A DNA stretch of 64,000 nucleotides from Enterococcus faecalis 13-SD-W-01. GTDB lineage: Bacteria > Bacillota > Bacilli > Lactobacillales > Enterococcaceae. The DNA is taken from positions 1-64,000 of the forward strand of contig KE351596.1 of NCBI GenBank assembly GCA_000415185.1, in the 5' to 3' direction. Shown in pieces: positions 25,663 to 35,332 of this stretch. How positions within the stretch are numbered: the first letter of the stretch is position 1; every line of letters starts with the position of its first letter. The notes under the pieces are model-generated. The model was not told the DNA's origin, ran no database searches, and saw only the letters and a list, made by a program, of their open reading frames with translations. Position numbers and translations under genes: made by a program.

Positions 25663-26628
25663 TTATAGATCTGAATGTTGTTCATTATATATTGCGCAAA
25701 GCTGTTGGATCTCTTGATAGATCTGTTCTGCCTCAGCTAGATCTTTTGCATTTGCACCGCTGGCTAACGGATGGCCGCCGCCATGGTGTCTTTTTGCCAG
25801 CTCATTGATTATTGGTCCTTTCGAGCGTAAACGTACACGGTAATATCCTTCTGGCTGCTGCACGAAGATTCCCCAGGCTAAGACTTCATCGATTCTTCCA
25901 GGAAGTGCTACGATTGCAGCTGTATCAGAATCTGAGATACCATATTCTTCTAAGATTTCTTTTGTTAAAATCACCCTGCCTGCACCGTTCCCATCTACTT
26001 CAATGGCTTGATAGACATAACCTGAAAGTTTAGCTACAGCCATCGAGACTTGATCCAGTTCACGGTTCAATGCGGATGCATCAAAAGGATAAGAACGCAG
26101 AACTGCTGCGATCTCAAAGGTTCTTGATGTCGTCGCTGGGTACAAGAATCGTCCCGTATCACCAACGATCCCCCCATAAAGCAAACGAGCAGAATGTTCA
26201 TTCAGCTTCAAGTCATTTGGAAACATCAAAGCAAAGGAAGCGATTATTTCGCTGCAGCTGCTGGCTGATGTGTCGACCCATACCAAATCGCCATATGGAT
26301 CATCGTTTGGATGGTGATCGATCTTGATTAGACAGCTTCCGCGATCGTAACGTTTGTCACTGATTCGCGGTGCATTCGCTGTATCTGTCACGATCACGAG
26401 TGCTCCGTCGTAAAGCTGGTCTTCGATTTGCTGCATTTTTGCTAAAAACTCAAGTCCTTCAACAGATTCACCAACTTGATAAATTTCTTTTTCTGGGAAA
26501 CTGGCACGCAAAATCTCTGCCAGCCCAACTTGCGAACCAAGCGCATCGGGATCAGGACGCTGATGGCGGTGAATGATGATGCGTGAGTATGCTTTTATTT
26601 TTTGTAAGATTTCTTCTTGTATTGTCAT
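25663..26628 (-). CDS. nrnA: DHH-family oligoribonuclease / pAp phosphatase, NrnA
   Basis: Phosphoesterase of 321 residues that degrades nanoRNA and dephosphorylates 3'-phosphoadenosine 5'-phosphate. DHH motifs are HRHQRPDPDALGSQ near residue 20, VIVTDTANAPR, KIDHHPNDDPYGDLVWVD and the DHHA1 ending RHHGGGHPLASGA. The start was set at ATG 26626-26628 after CAGGAGA; the longer frame overlaps the upstream gene without a site. The neighbouring ytoI-like gene ends 13 bases upstream, so both belong to one operon. Confidence 0.93.
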   Translation of the reverse strand: MTIQEEILQKIKAYSRIIIHRHQRPDPDALGSQVGLAEILRASFPEKEIYQVGESVEGLEFLAKMQQIEDQLYDGALVIVTDTANAPRISDKRYDRGSCLIKIDHHPNDDPYGDLVWVDTSASSCSEIIASFALMFPNDLKLNEHSARLLYGGIVGDTGRFLYPATTSRTFEIAAVLRSYPFDASALNRELDQVSMAVAKLSGYVYQAIEVDGNGAGRVILTKEILEEYGISDSDTAAIVALPGRIDEVLAWGIFVQQPEGYYRVRLRSKGPIINELAKRHHGGGHPLASGANAKDLAEAEQIYQEIQQLCAIYNEQHSDL

Positions 26629-26641
26629 TGTCTCCTGCTTT

Positions 26642-27973
26642 CTACGAACGTTCCATGACTTGGCATACAACGATTGCTTTAGCTACGATAGTGTTTTCGA
26701 TAAATACTTCGATATCGAGCTTTGCAGATCTTCGGCCAATCTCTAGTACCCGCGGGCGGATGTCCAATTCGCTTTCTAATTGGATCAAACGCAGATAATG
26801 GAGATTCATTTGTTCGATCAAGATGTTTCTTTTTTGATTCATCAGCATTGTTTTTTGGGCCACTTCTGAAATAATTTCGCTCAATACCCCAAACGAAATC
26901 GTTCCGACGCCATTGACCATTTGCGGCGTTACTGTAAATTTGAATTTTGGATGTTCCAATCGGTTTCCGTCTCGGTCTTGATCGATCGTCAAGATATCTC
27001 CTGAGATTTGATCAGAGATCGTATCGGATATTTGCGGCTGGCGCTGTACCAGCTGCATGGCGTTCATTACATCCTGCCGATTGATGACACCTTCTAGCGT
27101 CAAGTCATCTGAAACCACAGGCATCATGTCTAAGCCGTCCCAAATCATTTGATGACTAACTGATGCGATGCTCATTGTTTTCTTCACACTGATCGGATCT
27201 TTCGTCATCACGCGTTCAATGATTTGATTCACCGGTTTGCCTAGAACATCTTTTGCTGTGACGATCCCTACCAGCCGATGATGTTTATTAACGACAGGGA
27301 ATCTTGAATGTTTTGTCTTGTCCGACAACTTTTGGTAATCTGCAATAGTGTCGGTTGAAAGAAGGTATTGAATCGTCTCTGTTGACCGATAAATATCACT
27401 GACAAGCATGATATCTTTTTTGATAAGCTGATCACTTAATGCGCGGTTGATCATTGTTGCCACGGTAAACGTATCATAAGTCGTTCGTAAAATCGGCATC
27501 CCGAGCTTATCTGCCAGCGCTGCATTTTCATGCGTCGTTTCAAAGCCCCCAGTGATCAGAACTGCTGCCCCATCTTCTAATGCCAGCTTCTGGACTTCTT
27601 GGCGGTTTCCGACAATCATCAATGAGCCAGGTGTGATATAACGTTCCATTGCACTTTTCGTCATAGCGCCGATAACGAATTTGTTCAATACTTTGTCGAG
27701 ACCTGAAGCACCACCAAGAACATCTCCTTCAATGATTCGAACAACTTCGCCAAATGTTAGACGTTCGATATGTTTCTTCAATTTTCGTTCGATACGGATC
27801 GTTCCAACTCTTTGGATCGTGGATACTAATCCGGTGTTTTCAGCATCCTTGATTGCACGATATGCTGTACCTTCACTGACATTCAATTCTTTTGCAATGC
27901 TTCTTACAGAAATCCGGTTACCTACTGGAAGACCTTCGATATATTCTAAAATCAAGTCATGTTTAGTCGCCAT
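26642..27973 (-). CDS. CBS-domain regulator with HTH, DRTGG and hotdog domains, YtoI type
   Basis: Protein of 443 residues with four parts in order. There is an N-terminal helix-turn-helix (RISVRSIAKELNVSEGTAYRAIKDA, about 18-42), a DRTGG domain (about 75-180), a pair of CBS domains that probably bind a nucleotide (about 190-310), and a C-terminal hotdog thioesterase-like domain (about 330-430). The same architecture is found in Bacillus YtoI next to nrnA and ytkL. Its ligand and target are unknown. A nucleotide signal linked to nanoRNA turnover is a reasonable guess from context. Confidence 0.9.
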   Translation of the reverse strand: MATKHDLILEYIEGLPVGNRISVRSIAKELNVSEGTAYRAIKDAENTGLVSTIQRVGTIRIERKLKKHIERLTFGEVVRIIEGDVLGGASGLDKVLNKFVIGAMTKSAMERYITPGSLMIVGNRQEVQKLALEDGAAVLITGGFETTHENAALADKLGMPILRTTYDTFTVATMINRALSDQLIKKDIMLVSDIYRSTETIQYLLSTDTIADYQKLSDKTKHSRFPVVNKHHRLVGIVTAKDVLGKPVNQIIERVMTKDPISVKKTMSIASVSHQMIWDGLDMMPVVSDDLTLEGVINRQDVMNAMQLVQRQPQISDTISDQISGDILTIDQDRDGNRLEHPKFKFTVTPQMVNGVGTISFGVLSEIISEVAQKTMLMNQKRNILIEQMNLHYLRLIQLESELDIRPRVLEIGRRSAKLDIEVFIENTIVAKAIVVCQVMERS

Positions 27974-27981
27974 TTTTTCCC

Positions 27982-28662
27982 CTACATTTCCAGCGCTTCT
28001 GAAACGCTCATTATTTTTCCTTCTGCCGTCGTCAATTGCTTAACGAATTCTTCTGGATCTTGTTGGATAACAGGAAATGTATTGTAGTGGATCGGTACGA
28101 CTGTCTTCGCCTTGATTGTTTCCGCTGCTTTGGCTGCATCTTTTGGTCCCATAGTGAAGTTGTCCCCGATCGGTAAAAAGGCCAAATCAATTGCAAAATC
28201 ATCTGCTAATAAAGAAAGATCACTGAAATAAGCAGTATCACCTGCATGATAGATCGTTTTTCCTTCTGCTTGCAGCACAATACCAGATGGTTCGCCCATA
28301 TATTGGAGGATACCATTGACTTCATAGCTGGAACTATGCAATGCAGGAACTAATTTGCCCGAACCAAATGGAAAATGAAAACTGCCGCCGATATTCATAC
28401 CATGGGCCTTTACGCCGCGGCTTGCTGCATAGTCGCAAATCTCTACCATACTAATGATCGTGGCGTCATTTTTTTCAGCAATTGCGATCATATCGCCAAT
28501 GTGATCGCTGTGTCCATGTGTCACTAAGATCCAATCTGCTTTTACTTCGTCCACTGTCAAATCGGTCTGGTCGTTTCCAGTAATAAACGGATCAAACAGC
28601 AAGCGTTGACCATCCTTCATTTCTACCGAGATACATGAATGGCCATGATAGATGATTTTCAT
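27982..28662 (-). CDS. Metal-dependent hydrolase, YtkL (UPF0173) family
   Basis: Metallo-beta-lactamase-fold hydrolase of 226 residues. Metal ligands are in VTHGHSDHIGDM, the HSSSYEV segment and the HAGDTAYFSDL and VPIHYNT motifs. Substrates of the UPF0173 family are not established. The start was set at ATG 28660-28662 behind GGGGGAAAG; the longer frame has no site. It is the first gene of the ytkL-ytoI-nrnA operon, nine bases before the ytoI-like gene. Confidence 0.9.
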   Translation of the reverse strand: MKIIYHGHSCISVEMKDGQRLLFDPFITGNDQTDLTVDEVKADWILVTHGHSDHIGDMIAIAEKNDATIISMVEICDYAASRGVKAHGMNIGGSFHFPFGSGKLVPALHSSSYEVNGILQYMGEPSGIVLQAEGKTIYHAGDTAYFSDLSLLADDFAIDLAFLPIGDNFTMGPKDAAKAAETIKAKTVVPIHYNTFPVIQQDPEEFVKQLTTAEGKIMSVSEALEM

Positions 28663-28847
28663 TTTTCTTTCCCCCAACTTTTCCTGTACTTCCTTTTTAT
28701 AAAACGATTCCAACAAGAGGATATCGGGTTTTGTCTCTCTGCCGCCACAGAAAAAACAATTTCATTCTAGTACAGTATTTATAATGCAATTGTAACAGAT
28801 AACTGTCTATTCACCAACCGTTCCTTTCGAACAGACAAAACTTTCTT

Positions 28848-30287
28848 TTAGCTGCGGATCGTCTTCGGCTTCTGCTCTATTTTTCTGAAAATCGTTAGTA
28901 AAAAGGCTGCGATACATAAAAGGAAGGAACAGAAAAAAGCAACTCTCATCCCAAAAATAAACACGTCTGGACGATGGGCGATATACGTTGTGACACGTTG
29001 ACCGTACGCGGCACTCATTGCATCATATAATACAGTCGTTGCTAGCGCGATCCCGATGACCATACCGAAATTTCGTGCAAAAGAGTTCATACTTCCTGCT
29101 ACACCCAGTTCATTGGTCGAAACACTGCTCATCACAACTGTATTATTCGGTGATTGAAACAGTGCATTCCCAAATCCCATGATCCCAGTTGCTAACACGT
29201 AGTACCAAATCGGTGTCGTTTCCGACATGAAAATATACATCATTTGCGTTAACGATAATAACGTCAGTCCTAATAGGATCAATGGTCTTGAACCAATTTT
29301 ATCTGTTAGATATCCGCTTAAAGGAGCACCAATCACCATCATCAACGGAAAGACCATCATCAGCATCCCAGCAAGACTTGGTGTTAATCCTCTTGCTTCT
29401 TGCAGATAGAATGGGATCACGACATTGACAAAGAAATTGGAAGAGAAGATCAGCACTGCTGTTAAAAGCCCTAAACTGAACGCTTTATTTTTGAAAATAT
29501 CAAAACGGATCAATGGAGAAGCTTCCCTTTTTTCAATCCAGATGAAAATCAGGAAAGCGATGATTGCCGCAGCAAACAATAAAAGCACTAGCAGTGAAGC
29601 AAAACCAAATTCTTGCCCAAGGAAAATCCCACCGAAGAAACTCAAAATTGCTGCAGAAAAAGCTGCAAAGCCGAGGTAGTCGATAGATTTCCCACTTTTT
29701 GTGATATCTTTTGGCAAGAATTTTTCACCAATGAATAACGTTATTAAACCAATCGGAATATTGATCCAGAAAATATAAGACCATGAAAAATGCGACAAAA
29801 TGATCCCGCCGATACCCGGTCCAGTAATTGCCCCCAAAGAAACAAACGCGCCGATCATCCCTAAAGCACGCCCTCTTTCACTCATCGGAAAAATCTCTGT
29901 GGTGATCCCTGTATTCGTAGCCATTGTCATGCTTGCACCCAGCGCTTGGACAACACGTGCAAACAATAAGAAATTAAGCGAATGATTAAAACCGCAAAGC
30001 AGTGAACCAATTAAAAAAATGACTGTCCCGATGCGGAACGTTTTGATTTTCCCAAAACTGTCGCCGACTTTTCCAAACAATAAAAGACAAGAACAAATAA
30101 CCATAAGATAAATAGAAACGATCCACTCTGTTTGATTCATTGGTACCGATAAATCACTTGAGATAGTTGGTAAAGCAACATTGACGATACTAGAATCCAA
30201 TGTCGACATAAAAGTGAACATCCCGACTGCGATCAGTATCCACCAGCGATTTTTTTGAACGGTTGCATTTTCTTGATAACTTAACAT
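28848..30287 (-). CDS. MFS drug exporter, DHA2 (EmrB/QacA) family
   Basis: Proton-driven exporter of 479 residues with 14 predicted membrane segments. The DHA2 signature LDSSIVNVALPTI is in the first segment, and FGKVGDSFGKIKTF is the loop 2-3 motif. ARVVQALGASM and GPGIGGIILSHFSWSYIFWINIP follow, and the latter is motif C of 14-segment exporters. The ATG follows GGGAG. No regulator gene is adjacent. The exported compound cannot be told from the sequence. Confidence 0.92.
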   Translation of the reverse strand: MLSYQENATVQKNRWWILIAVGMFTFMSTLDSSIVNVALPTISSDLSVPMNQTEWIVSIYLMVICSCLLLFGKVGDSFGKIKTFRIGTVIFLIGSLLCGFNHSLNFLLFARVVQALGASMTMATNTGITTEIFPMSERGRALGMIGAFVSLGAITGPGIGGIILSHFSWSYIFWINIPIGLITLFIGEKFLPKDITKSGKSIDYLGFAAFSAAILSFFGGIFLGQEFGFASLLVLLLFAAAIIAFLIFIWIEKREASPLIRFDIFKNKAFSLGLLTAVLIFSSNFFVNVVIPFYLQEARGLTPSLAGMLMMVFPLMMVIGAPLSGYLTDKIGSRPLILLGLTLLSLTQMMYIFMSETTPIWYYVLATGIMGFGNALFQSPNNTVVMSSVSTNELGVAGSMNSFARNFGMVIGIALATTVLYDAMSAAYGQRVTTYIAHRPDVFIFGMRVAFFCSFLLCIAAFLLTIFRKIEQKPKTIRS

Positions 30288-30324
30288 ATAAAACTCCCTT
30301 TTTATAACGATGTTTTTTATTCCT

Positions 30325-30362
30325 CAAAAAAAGAGGCTGTGACAGTTGTCAATCAGCCTCCC
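30325..30362 (-). terminator. Intrinsic terminator of the RNase J2 gene
   Basis: On the minus strand GAGGCTG and CAGCCTC close an 14-base loop and a T-run follows. Confidence 0.85.
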
Positions 30363-30442
30363 TTAAAAGTATCCACATTCAAGTTTTTGCACTGCGCTTC
30401 TAACTGCGGGACTTGTCGTCCGTCAGCTCTTCTTCCGCAGCT

Positions 30443-32122
30443 TTATCTTTTTCCTCGACGCTGTGTCGCTTCCATGATGACTGGAAGGATGACTGGACGG
30501 CGTTTTGTTTGATCAAACAAATAACGGCTCAATTGATCACGGATATCTTGTTTCAGTTTGCTCCATTCAAAGTCTTTGCTCTCTAAATGTTTCATAACGA
30601 TTTCCTCGATCATATTTCCGCTTTCTTTGATAAGATCACGGCTCGCTTTAAGGTAGACAAATCCGCGGGAAGTAATCTGCGGTTTTGAGATGATCTTTTG
30701 TTCACGGCGATTGATCGTGACAACTGCCACGAAAATCCCATCTTCAGATAACACTTTGCGATCTCGTAAAACGATATTTCCGATATCTCCGATTCCTAGA
30801 CCATCGATCATGACATTTTCTGCGCTGATTGAGCCAGCAACGCTCATTCGTTTGTTTTTATATTCTAAAACATCGCCGCGGCCTGTGATATAGATATCTT
30901 TATACGGCATACCTACTGCATGCGCAAGATCTGCGTGAGCAGCTAATTCGCGGTATTCGCCTTGTACAGGGATAAAGTATTTTGGATGCATCAAATTCAG
31001 CATCAATTGCAGATCATTTGGATTCGCATGACCAGAAACACGCAAGTTCTCAGAAATCAGTTTAACTGTACCGCCTGCACGATAAATGATATCTTCTGTT
31101 TTTGCAACAACTGTTTCCATAGCAATACTTGGTGTAGTAGTGATGTACACAAGGTCGCCTTCTTCGATCTTCACGTTTCGATGAGAACCGTTTGCCATTT
31201 TTTGTAATGACTTGATAGGTTCGCCCATTCTGCCTGTTTCCAAAATAATCAATTCTTCTGGATTATATTTCTTCATATCTTTTAAAGTGACCAATAGATC
31301 TTCACTTGGCAAGCGCAATTTTTCTAAACGCATCGCTGTTCGGATGATCCGTTCGAAATCTTGTCCTGTTAAAACGACTTTTCGGTCTGCTTTAGCAGCA
31401 GCATCTAAAACTTGTTGTACTCGCTGCAAGTTGCTTGCCACACAAGCGACGATGATTCGGCCTTCCCAGTAGTTGATCGTATCGAAGACTTCATCCGCAA
31501 TCTGCAATTCAGAAGCAACAGGTGTTGGATTCTCGGCATTTGCTGATTCACTCAGCAAAGCCAGTACGCCTTCTTTACCGATTTCTGCAAGTCGTGCATA
31601 GTTTGTTTGGTACATAGGGATTGCTGTTTGGTCAAATTTGAAGTCGCCAGTATAAACAATGTTTCCTTCTGCTGTTTTCAAATTGATCCCGACAGAATCT
31701 GGAATCGTATGTGTCGTTCTGAAAAAGCTGACGATTGTTTCGCCAAAGTCGATTTCAGTATTTTCATCGATCACGTGGAAATCTTTGAACCCTTTTGATT
31801 CTTCATGGCTGCTGACGTTCAATTTTGCTAATTCGATCGTCAATTCTGTCCCAAAAACAGGAACAGTGATTTTTGAAAGCAAATAAGGCAGCGCGCCAAT
31901 TGCATCTGCATGTCCATGTGTTAAAAAGACACCCGCTACACGGTCGATGTTTTCTTCTAGATACGAAAAGTCCGGGATAACGACGTCGATCCCCAACAAT
32001 TCATTTTCAGGATATTTTAGACCGCAGTCTAATACGAAAATATCCTCCCCAACTTCTGCGATATACATATTTTTACCATTTTCTCGTACACCGCTTAAGG
32101 GAATAATTTTTATGGTACTCAC
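30443..32122 (-). CDS. rnjB: Ribonuclease J2
   Basis: Beta-CASP ribonuclease of 559 residues that partners RNase J1 in mRNA and rRNA processing. The metallo-beta-lactamase motif reads THGHADAIGALPYL, where RNase J1 has HGHEDHIGG. The missing second-metal His is typical of J2, the weakly active partner. VRENGKNMYIAEV, GDFKFDQTAIP, the beta-CASP region and the C-terminal domain are all present. The start was set at GTG 32120-32122 because AGAGG lies eight bases upstream; the GTG at 32131 overlaps that site. It is monocistronic. Confidence 0.93.
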   Translation of the reverse strand: MSTIKIIPLSGVRENGKNMYIAEVGEDIFVLDCGLKYPENELLGIDVVIPDFSYLEENIDRVAGVFLTHGHADAIGALPYLLSKITVPVFGTELTIELAKLNVSSHEESKGFKDFHVIDENTEIDFGETIVSFFRTTHTIPDSVGINLKTAEGNIVYTGDFKFDQTAIPMYQTNYARLAEIGKEGVLALLSESANAENPTPVASELQIADEVFDTINYWEGRIIVACVASNLQRVQQVLDAAAKADRKVVLTGQDFERIIRTAMRLEKLRLPSEDLLVTLKDMKKYNPEELIILETGRMGEPIKSLQKMANGSHRNVKIEEGDLVYITTTPSIAMETVVAKTEDIIYRAGGTVKLISENLRVSGHANPNDLQLMLNLMHPKYFIPVQGEYRELAAHADLAHAVGMPYKDIYITGRGDVLEYKNKRMSVAGSISAENVMIDGLGIGDIGNIVLRDRKVLSEDGIFVAVVTINRREQKIISKPQITSRGFVYLKASRDLIKESGNMIEEIVMKHLESKDFEWSKLKQDIRDQLSRYLFDQTKRRPVILPVIMEATQRRGKR

Positions 32123-32712
32123 AAAATTCACCTCTTCTGCGATATCTTTTCTTTATAGATACCGGCTTTATTTTATTTATCTACTTGCCTTAAGCAGTCG
32201 CTCTGACCTAAGCTGATCGATCTTCCGCACTTTTTGATTAAAGAAAAGAACCTCGCTTGTGACAGTTCAGACGTTTTCATCTCTGCTTCTTGCCGACTGC
32301 TGTATTTCCTATCCAGCAAACGGCTGTTCAGGTATATTATACAATAATTTCAGCAAATCGCTAGCACCAGCAGTTTGACCGTCAAGCGAAACACTAGGAA
32401 AAACGAATTTTATTCTGCTTCTTTCTTCATCTTAAAGGCACTGTTTCTTGCAAAGAGCAACTTCATTTACTTTAGGCTGTCTGGAACGGCTCGCTTCATC
32501 AAGCAAGCTTCATTCCTCTGCTTTTCCTCGTAGAACATACTTGTTCCATTCTATCACAATTCTTTGTCCAATTACATAGAAGATACGCGCAGCACAATGG
32601 ATTATTGAAACAAATTCTAATTCCCTCATTTTTTTCGTTTCCAGTTTTTAAGCTGCATTTAAGTTTGCCTTTCTATACTTCATTCTTGTAACCGACAGGA
32701 GGGATTGTTTTT
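32123..32712. other. Divergent gap upstream of rnjB and the ABC genes
   Basis: No coding frame is convincing. On the minus strand a TATAAT lies at 32336-32341 and an extended -10 TGATAGAAT at 32548-32556. Either would give the RNase J2 mRNA a leader of about 200 or 420 nt. On the plus strand the promoter of the ABC pair sits at 32647-32679, described separately. I see no known riboswitch. Confidence 0.5.
32647..32679 (+). promoter_or_regulatory. Promoter with PhoB-like direct repeat upstream of the ABC pair
   Basis: TTTAAG occurs at 32647-32652 and again at 32658-32663, an 11-base phase. A TATACT -10 box is at 32674-32679. A direct repeat one helical turn apart that replaces the -35 box is typical for OmpR/PhoB-class response regulators. 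No such regulator gene is near. Confidence 0.5.
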
Positions 32713-34215
32713 ATGAATTTTTTTAAACGAGCACTAAAAAGTACGAAAGCAAAATGGGGGCGTTCCTTGCTTTTGTTCGCCGTCTTTTCAGCAATCTTAG
32801 TATTTGTCTTAGCAGGATTGACGATTCGAAGCGCGGCCGAACAAGCGGCTTCTGACGCTCAAAAAGATGTAGGAGCCACTGTTACATTAAGCGCAGACCG
32901 GCAAGCGGCTTTCCAAAAGCAAGCATCTGAAGACGAAACAGATAGTTCAGGCACACGACCTGATCCAGGCAGTTTTTCTATGACGCCTGTGTCTTTGAGT
33001 GATGCTGAAAAAATCGCAAAACTCGATAATGTCAAAAGTTATTCTTTCGAAAGCTCTGCTTCAGCCATGGCTTCTGATGGAATCACGGCAATCTCTGATT
33101 CATCTGACAGTTCAGATTCAGAGGAAAGTACTGACAGCAATGCACCAAATGGCGGCGGTATGCCAGGCGGAGGCCAAATGACACAAGCTGACTTCCAGAT
33201 CAAAGGTGTTTCTTCTACGGATCAAAACAGCAGCTTTACTGCTGGAACAGCCAAAATCGTCGATGGTGAAGGAATCGCTGATGAAGACAAAGATACAAAT
33301 AACGTCGTGATCGATTCAACATTAGCCGAAGCAAATGATTTGGCCGTTGGAGATACATTTACGATCAGCAGTTCAGAAGATGAAGATACCACTTACGAAA
33401 TGACGATCAAAGGCATCTATGAATCGACGGAATCAAGCAGCAGTATGGGTATGCAATTCAATTTCATGAATCCATCGAACACATTCTATACTTCTTATAC
33501 TTTTGCTAATCAAGTAAATGGAACTGATGGTGATGACACTGTTGACTCTGCCGTTTATACATTATCTGATCCTGAAGAAATGGATACTTTCATTGGTGAA
33601 GCAGAAAAAGTAATTGATACAGACACATTTAGTTTGCAATCCAATGATCAAATGTATCAACAAATGCTTCAACCATTGAACAATGTTGCAAGTTTTTCTA
33701 AAAATGTCGTTCTATTAGTTGCTGTAGCAGGTGTTATTATCTTGACATTGATCATCATGATCACGATTCGCGAACGCCGCCACGAACTTGGTGTCTTGCT
33801 TTCTTTAGGCGAATCACGTTTGAAAATCGTTTCTCAATTATTTACCGAAGTATTGGTATGTATGATTCTTGCATTTGGCGTGGCTGCTGTGAGTGGAAAT
33901 CTCGTAGCAAATGCTGTTGGCAATCAACTGCTTTCACAACAAACAGAAACTGCACAAGAACAAACACAAACGCAAAACAATAATGGCGGACCTGGTGGAG
34001 AAATGCCTGGCGGAGGCGGCCAAGGAGGAAACAGAATGGGACAAAACAGTAACCCATTAGCTGTATCGGATGAAGTCAATGACTTGGATATTGCTGTTCA
34101 ACCTGAACAATTAGGATTTTTAGCAGCTGTAGCTGTTGGGATCGGGTTATTCTCCGTTTGCCTTTCATCAATCGGGATACTGCGTTTGAATCCGCGTAAG
34201 ATATTATTGAATTAA
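32713..34215 (+). CDS. ABC transporter permease, MacB/FtsX family, with low-complexity insertions
   Basis: Membrane protein of 500 residues with the MacB-like plan. There is one N-terminal membrane helix (about 18-38), a large extracytoplasmic domain, then three helices near 325-350, 375-400 and 465-490. Two unusual inserts are present: an acidic Ser/Asp run followed by NGGGMPGGGQM (about 135-158), and a Gly/Gln-rich stretch with GGPGGEMPGGG just before the last helix (about 415-445). The RBS GACAGGAGGG precedes ATG. The ATPase gene follows after 14 bases. MacB-type pairs often give resistance to antimicrobial peptides or export small peptides. Confidence 0.9.
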   Translation: MNFFKRALKSTKAKWGRSLLLFAVFSAILVFVLAGLTIRSAAEQAASDAQKDVGATVTLSADRQAAFQKQASEDETDSSGTRPDPGSFSMTPVSLSDAEKIAKLDNVKSYSFESSASAMASDGITAISDSSDSSDSEESTDSNAPNGGGMPGGGQMTQADFQIKGVSSTDQNSSFTAGTAKIVDGEGIADEDKDTNNVVIDSTLAEANDLAVGDTFTISSSEDEDTTYEMTIKGIYESTESSSSMGMQFNFMNPSNTFYTSYTFANQVNGTDGDDTVDSAVYTLSDPEEMDTFIGEAEKVIDTDTFSLQSNDQMYQQMLQPLNNVASFSKNVVLLVAVAGVIILTLIIMITIRERRHELGVLLSLGESRLKIVSQLFTEVLVCMILAFGVAAVSGNLVANAVGNQLLSQQTETAQEQTQTQNNNGGPGGEMPGGGGQGGNRMGQNSNPLAVSDEVNDLDIAVQPEQLGFLAAVAVGIGLFSVCLSSIGILRLNPRKILLN

Positions 34216-34229
34216 AGGAGGGATCATCT

Positions 34230-34910
34230 ATGCTTCGAACAGAAAATTTAAGTTATTGGTATCAAACACCCCAAGAAGCACTTTATCAAGAAGTGAATCT
34301 TTCATTTGAAAAAGGAAAAATGTACGCAATCTTAGGCGCCAGCGGTTCAGGAAAAACGACCTTTTTATCACTGATCTCTGGTCTAGATACACCCAAAGAA
34401 GGAACCGTGTACTTCAACGATGAACCCTTAAATAAAATCGGTTTGCGGAACTACCGCAAAAAAGATGTATCAATCATCTTCCAATCTTATAACTTGCTTC
34501 CTTATCTTTCAGCACTAGACAATGTGTTGGCAGCTATGGAAATCTCTAAAACAAAAAAAGGCGACTACAAAAAAATCGCCCTTGAAAGTCTGGCACGTGT
34601 CGGAATCGACGAAGAAATGGCACAAAAACGAGTGACACATCTTTCCGGCGGCCAGCAGCAGCGTGTCGCTATCGTTCGAGCAATCTGCTGCGACCATGAT
34701 TTGATCGTCGCGGACGAACCAACAGGAAACCTCGACGAAGCCACCTCTCAAGAAATCGTTCAGCTGTTCCAAGAAATCGCTCATGAGCAAAACCGCTGCA
34801 TCATCATCGTGACTCATGAGACTGAAGTCGCTCGCAGTTGTGATGAAATCTATGAATTGAAAGATAAAGTTTTCGCGAAAAAAGAACTCAGCGAAACAGC
34901 TTATTCTTAA
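34230..34910 (+). CDS. ABC transporter ATP-binding protein, MacB/LolD type
   Basis: ATPase of 226 residues that drives the preceding permease. Walker A is GASGSGKTT (about 37-45), the Q-loop is FQSYNLLP, the signature is LSGGQQQR (about 138-145), Walker B is [12 protein letters not shown] and the switch His is in IIVTHE. The RBS AAGGAGGG precedes the ATG. The pair is terminated by the hairpin at 34945-34986. Confidence 0.94.
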   Translation: MLRTENLSYWYQTPQEALYQEVNLSFEKGKMYAILGASGSGKTTFLSLISGLDTPKEGTVYFNDEPLNKIGLRNYRKKDVSIIFQSYNLLPYLSALDNVLAAMEISKTKKGDYKKIALESLARVGIDEEMAQKRVTHLSGGQQQRVAIVRAICCDHDLIVADEPTGNLDEATSQEIVQLFQEIAHEQNRCIIIVTHETEVARSCDEIYELKDKVFAKKELSETAYS

Positions 34911-34944
34911 AAAACTTCTATGTCTTTCTCATTTTAGAAAAAAC

Positions 34945-34986
34945 AAAAAAGCATGCTGCCATAGTTTTACGGCAGCGTGCTTTTTT
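34945..34986. terminator. Intrinsic terminator
   Basis: AAAAAAGCATGCTGCC pairs with GGCAGCGTGCTTTTTT (one G-T pair). It ends the ABC pair and also serves the convergent csbD-like gene. Confidence 0.9.
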
Positions 34987-35000
34987 GTTAGTCAGGAAAA

Positions 35001-35231
35001 TTATCTTTTGTTTTCGTCATCTTTGTGAGAGAATTTTTCTTTGATATTTTCAAATCCTTCTTTGATGTCTTCACCTAGGTCGCGTGCTTTTTCTTTGATA
35101 TCAGCGCCTGTAGATTGTGCTTTTCCTTCGTATTCTTTTTTCTTGTCGTCTGTTGCTTTGCCGTAAGCTTCTTTACCTTCACCTGCTACTTTGTCTTTCA
35201 AGTCTTCTGAACGTCCTTTTAAATCTGCCAT
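35001..35231 (-). CDS. CsbD family stress protein
   Basis: Small hydrophilic protein of 76 residues, rich in Lys, Glu, Asp and Gly. The opening [21 protein letters not shown] is the CsbD pattern, and a second weaker repeat follows ([20 protein letters not shown]). CsbD proteins are abundant under general stress and their function is unknown. The ATG follows AAAGGAGG. It is monocistronic. Confidence 0.88.
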   Translation of the reverse strand: MADLKGRSEDLKDKVAGEGKEAYGKATDDKKKEYEGKAQSTGADIKEKARDLGEDIKEGFENIKEKFSHKDDENKR

Positions 35232-35332
35232 TGTTTATTCCTCCTTTTAATGTATCTCTAATTCCAGAATAACATTATTAGAAAAAACAGACAAAAGACA
35301 TGCCTTGGATCCTTCGAGATTTTAAAGAACTG

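Noticed and set aside
32123-32340. Riboswitch or T-box in the RNase J2 leader
   Set aside because: The possible leader is long, but I see no T-box NNRGGTGG-type element, no known aptamer core and no terminator.
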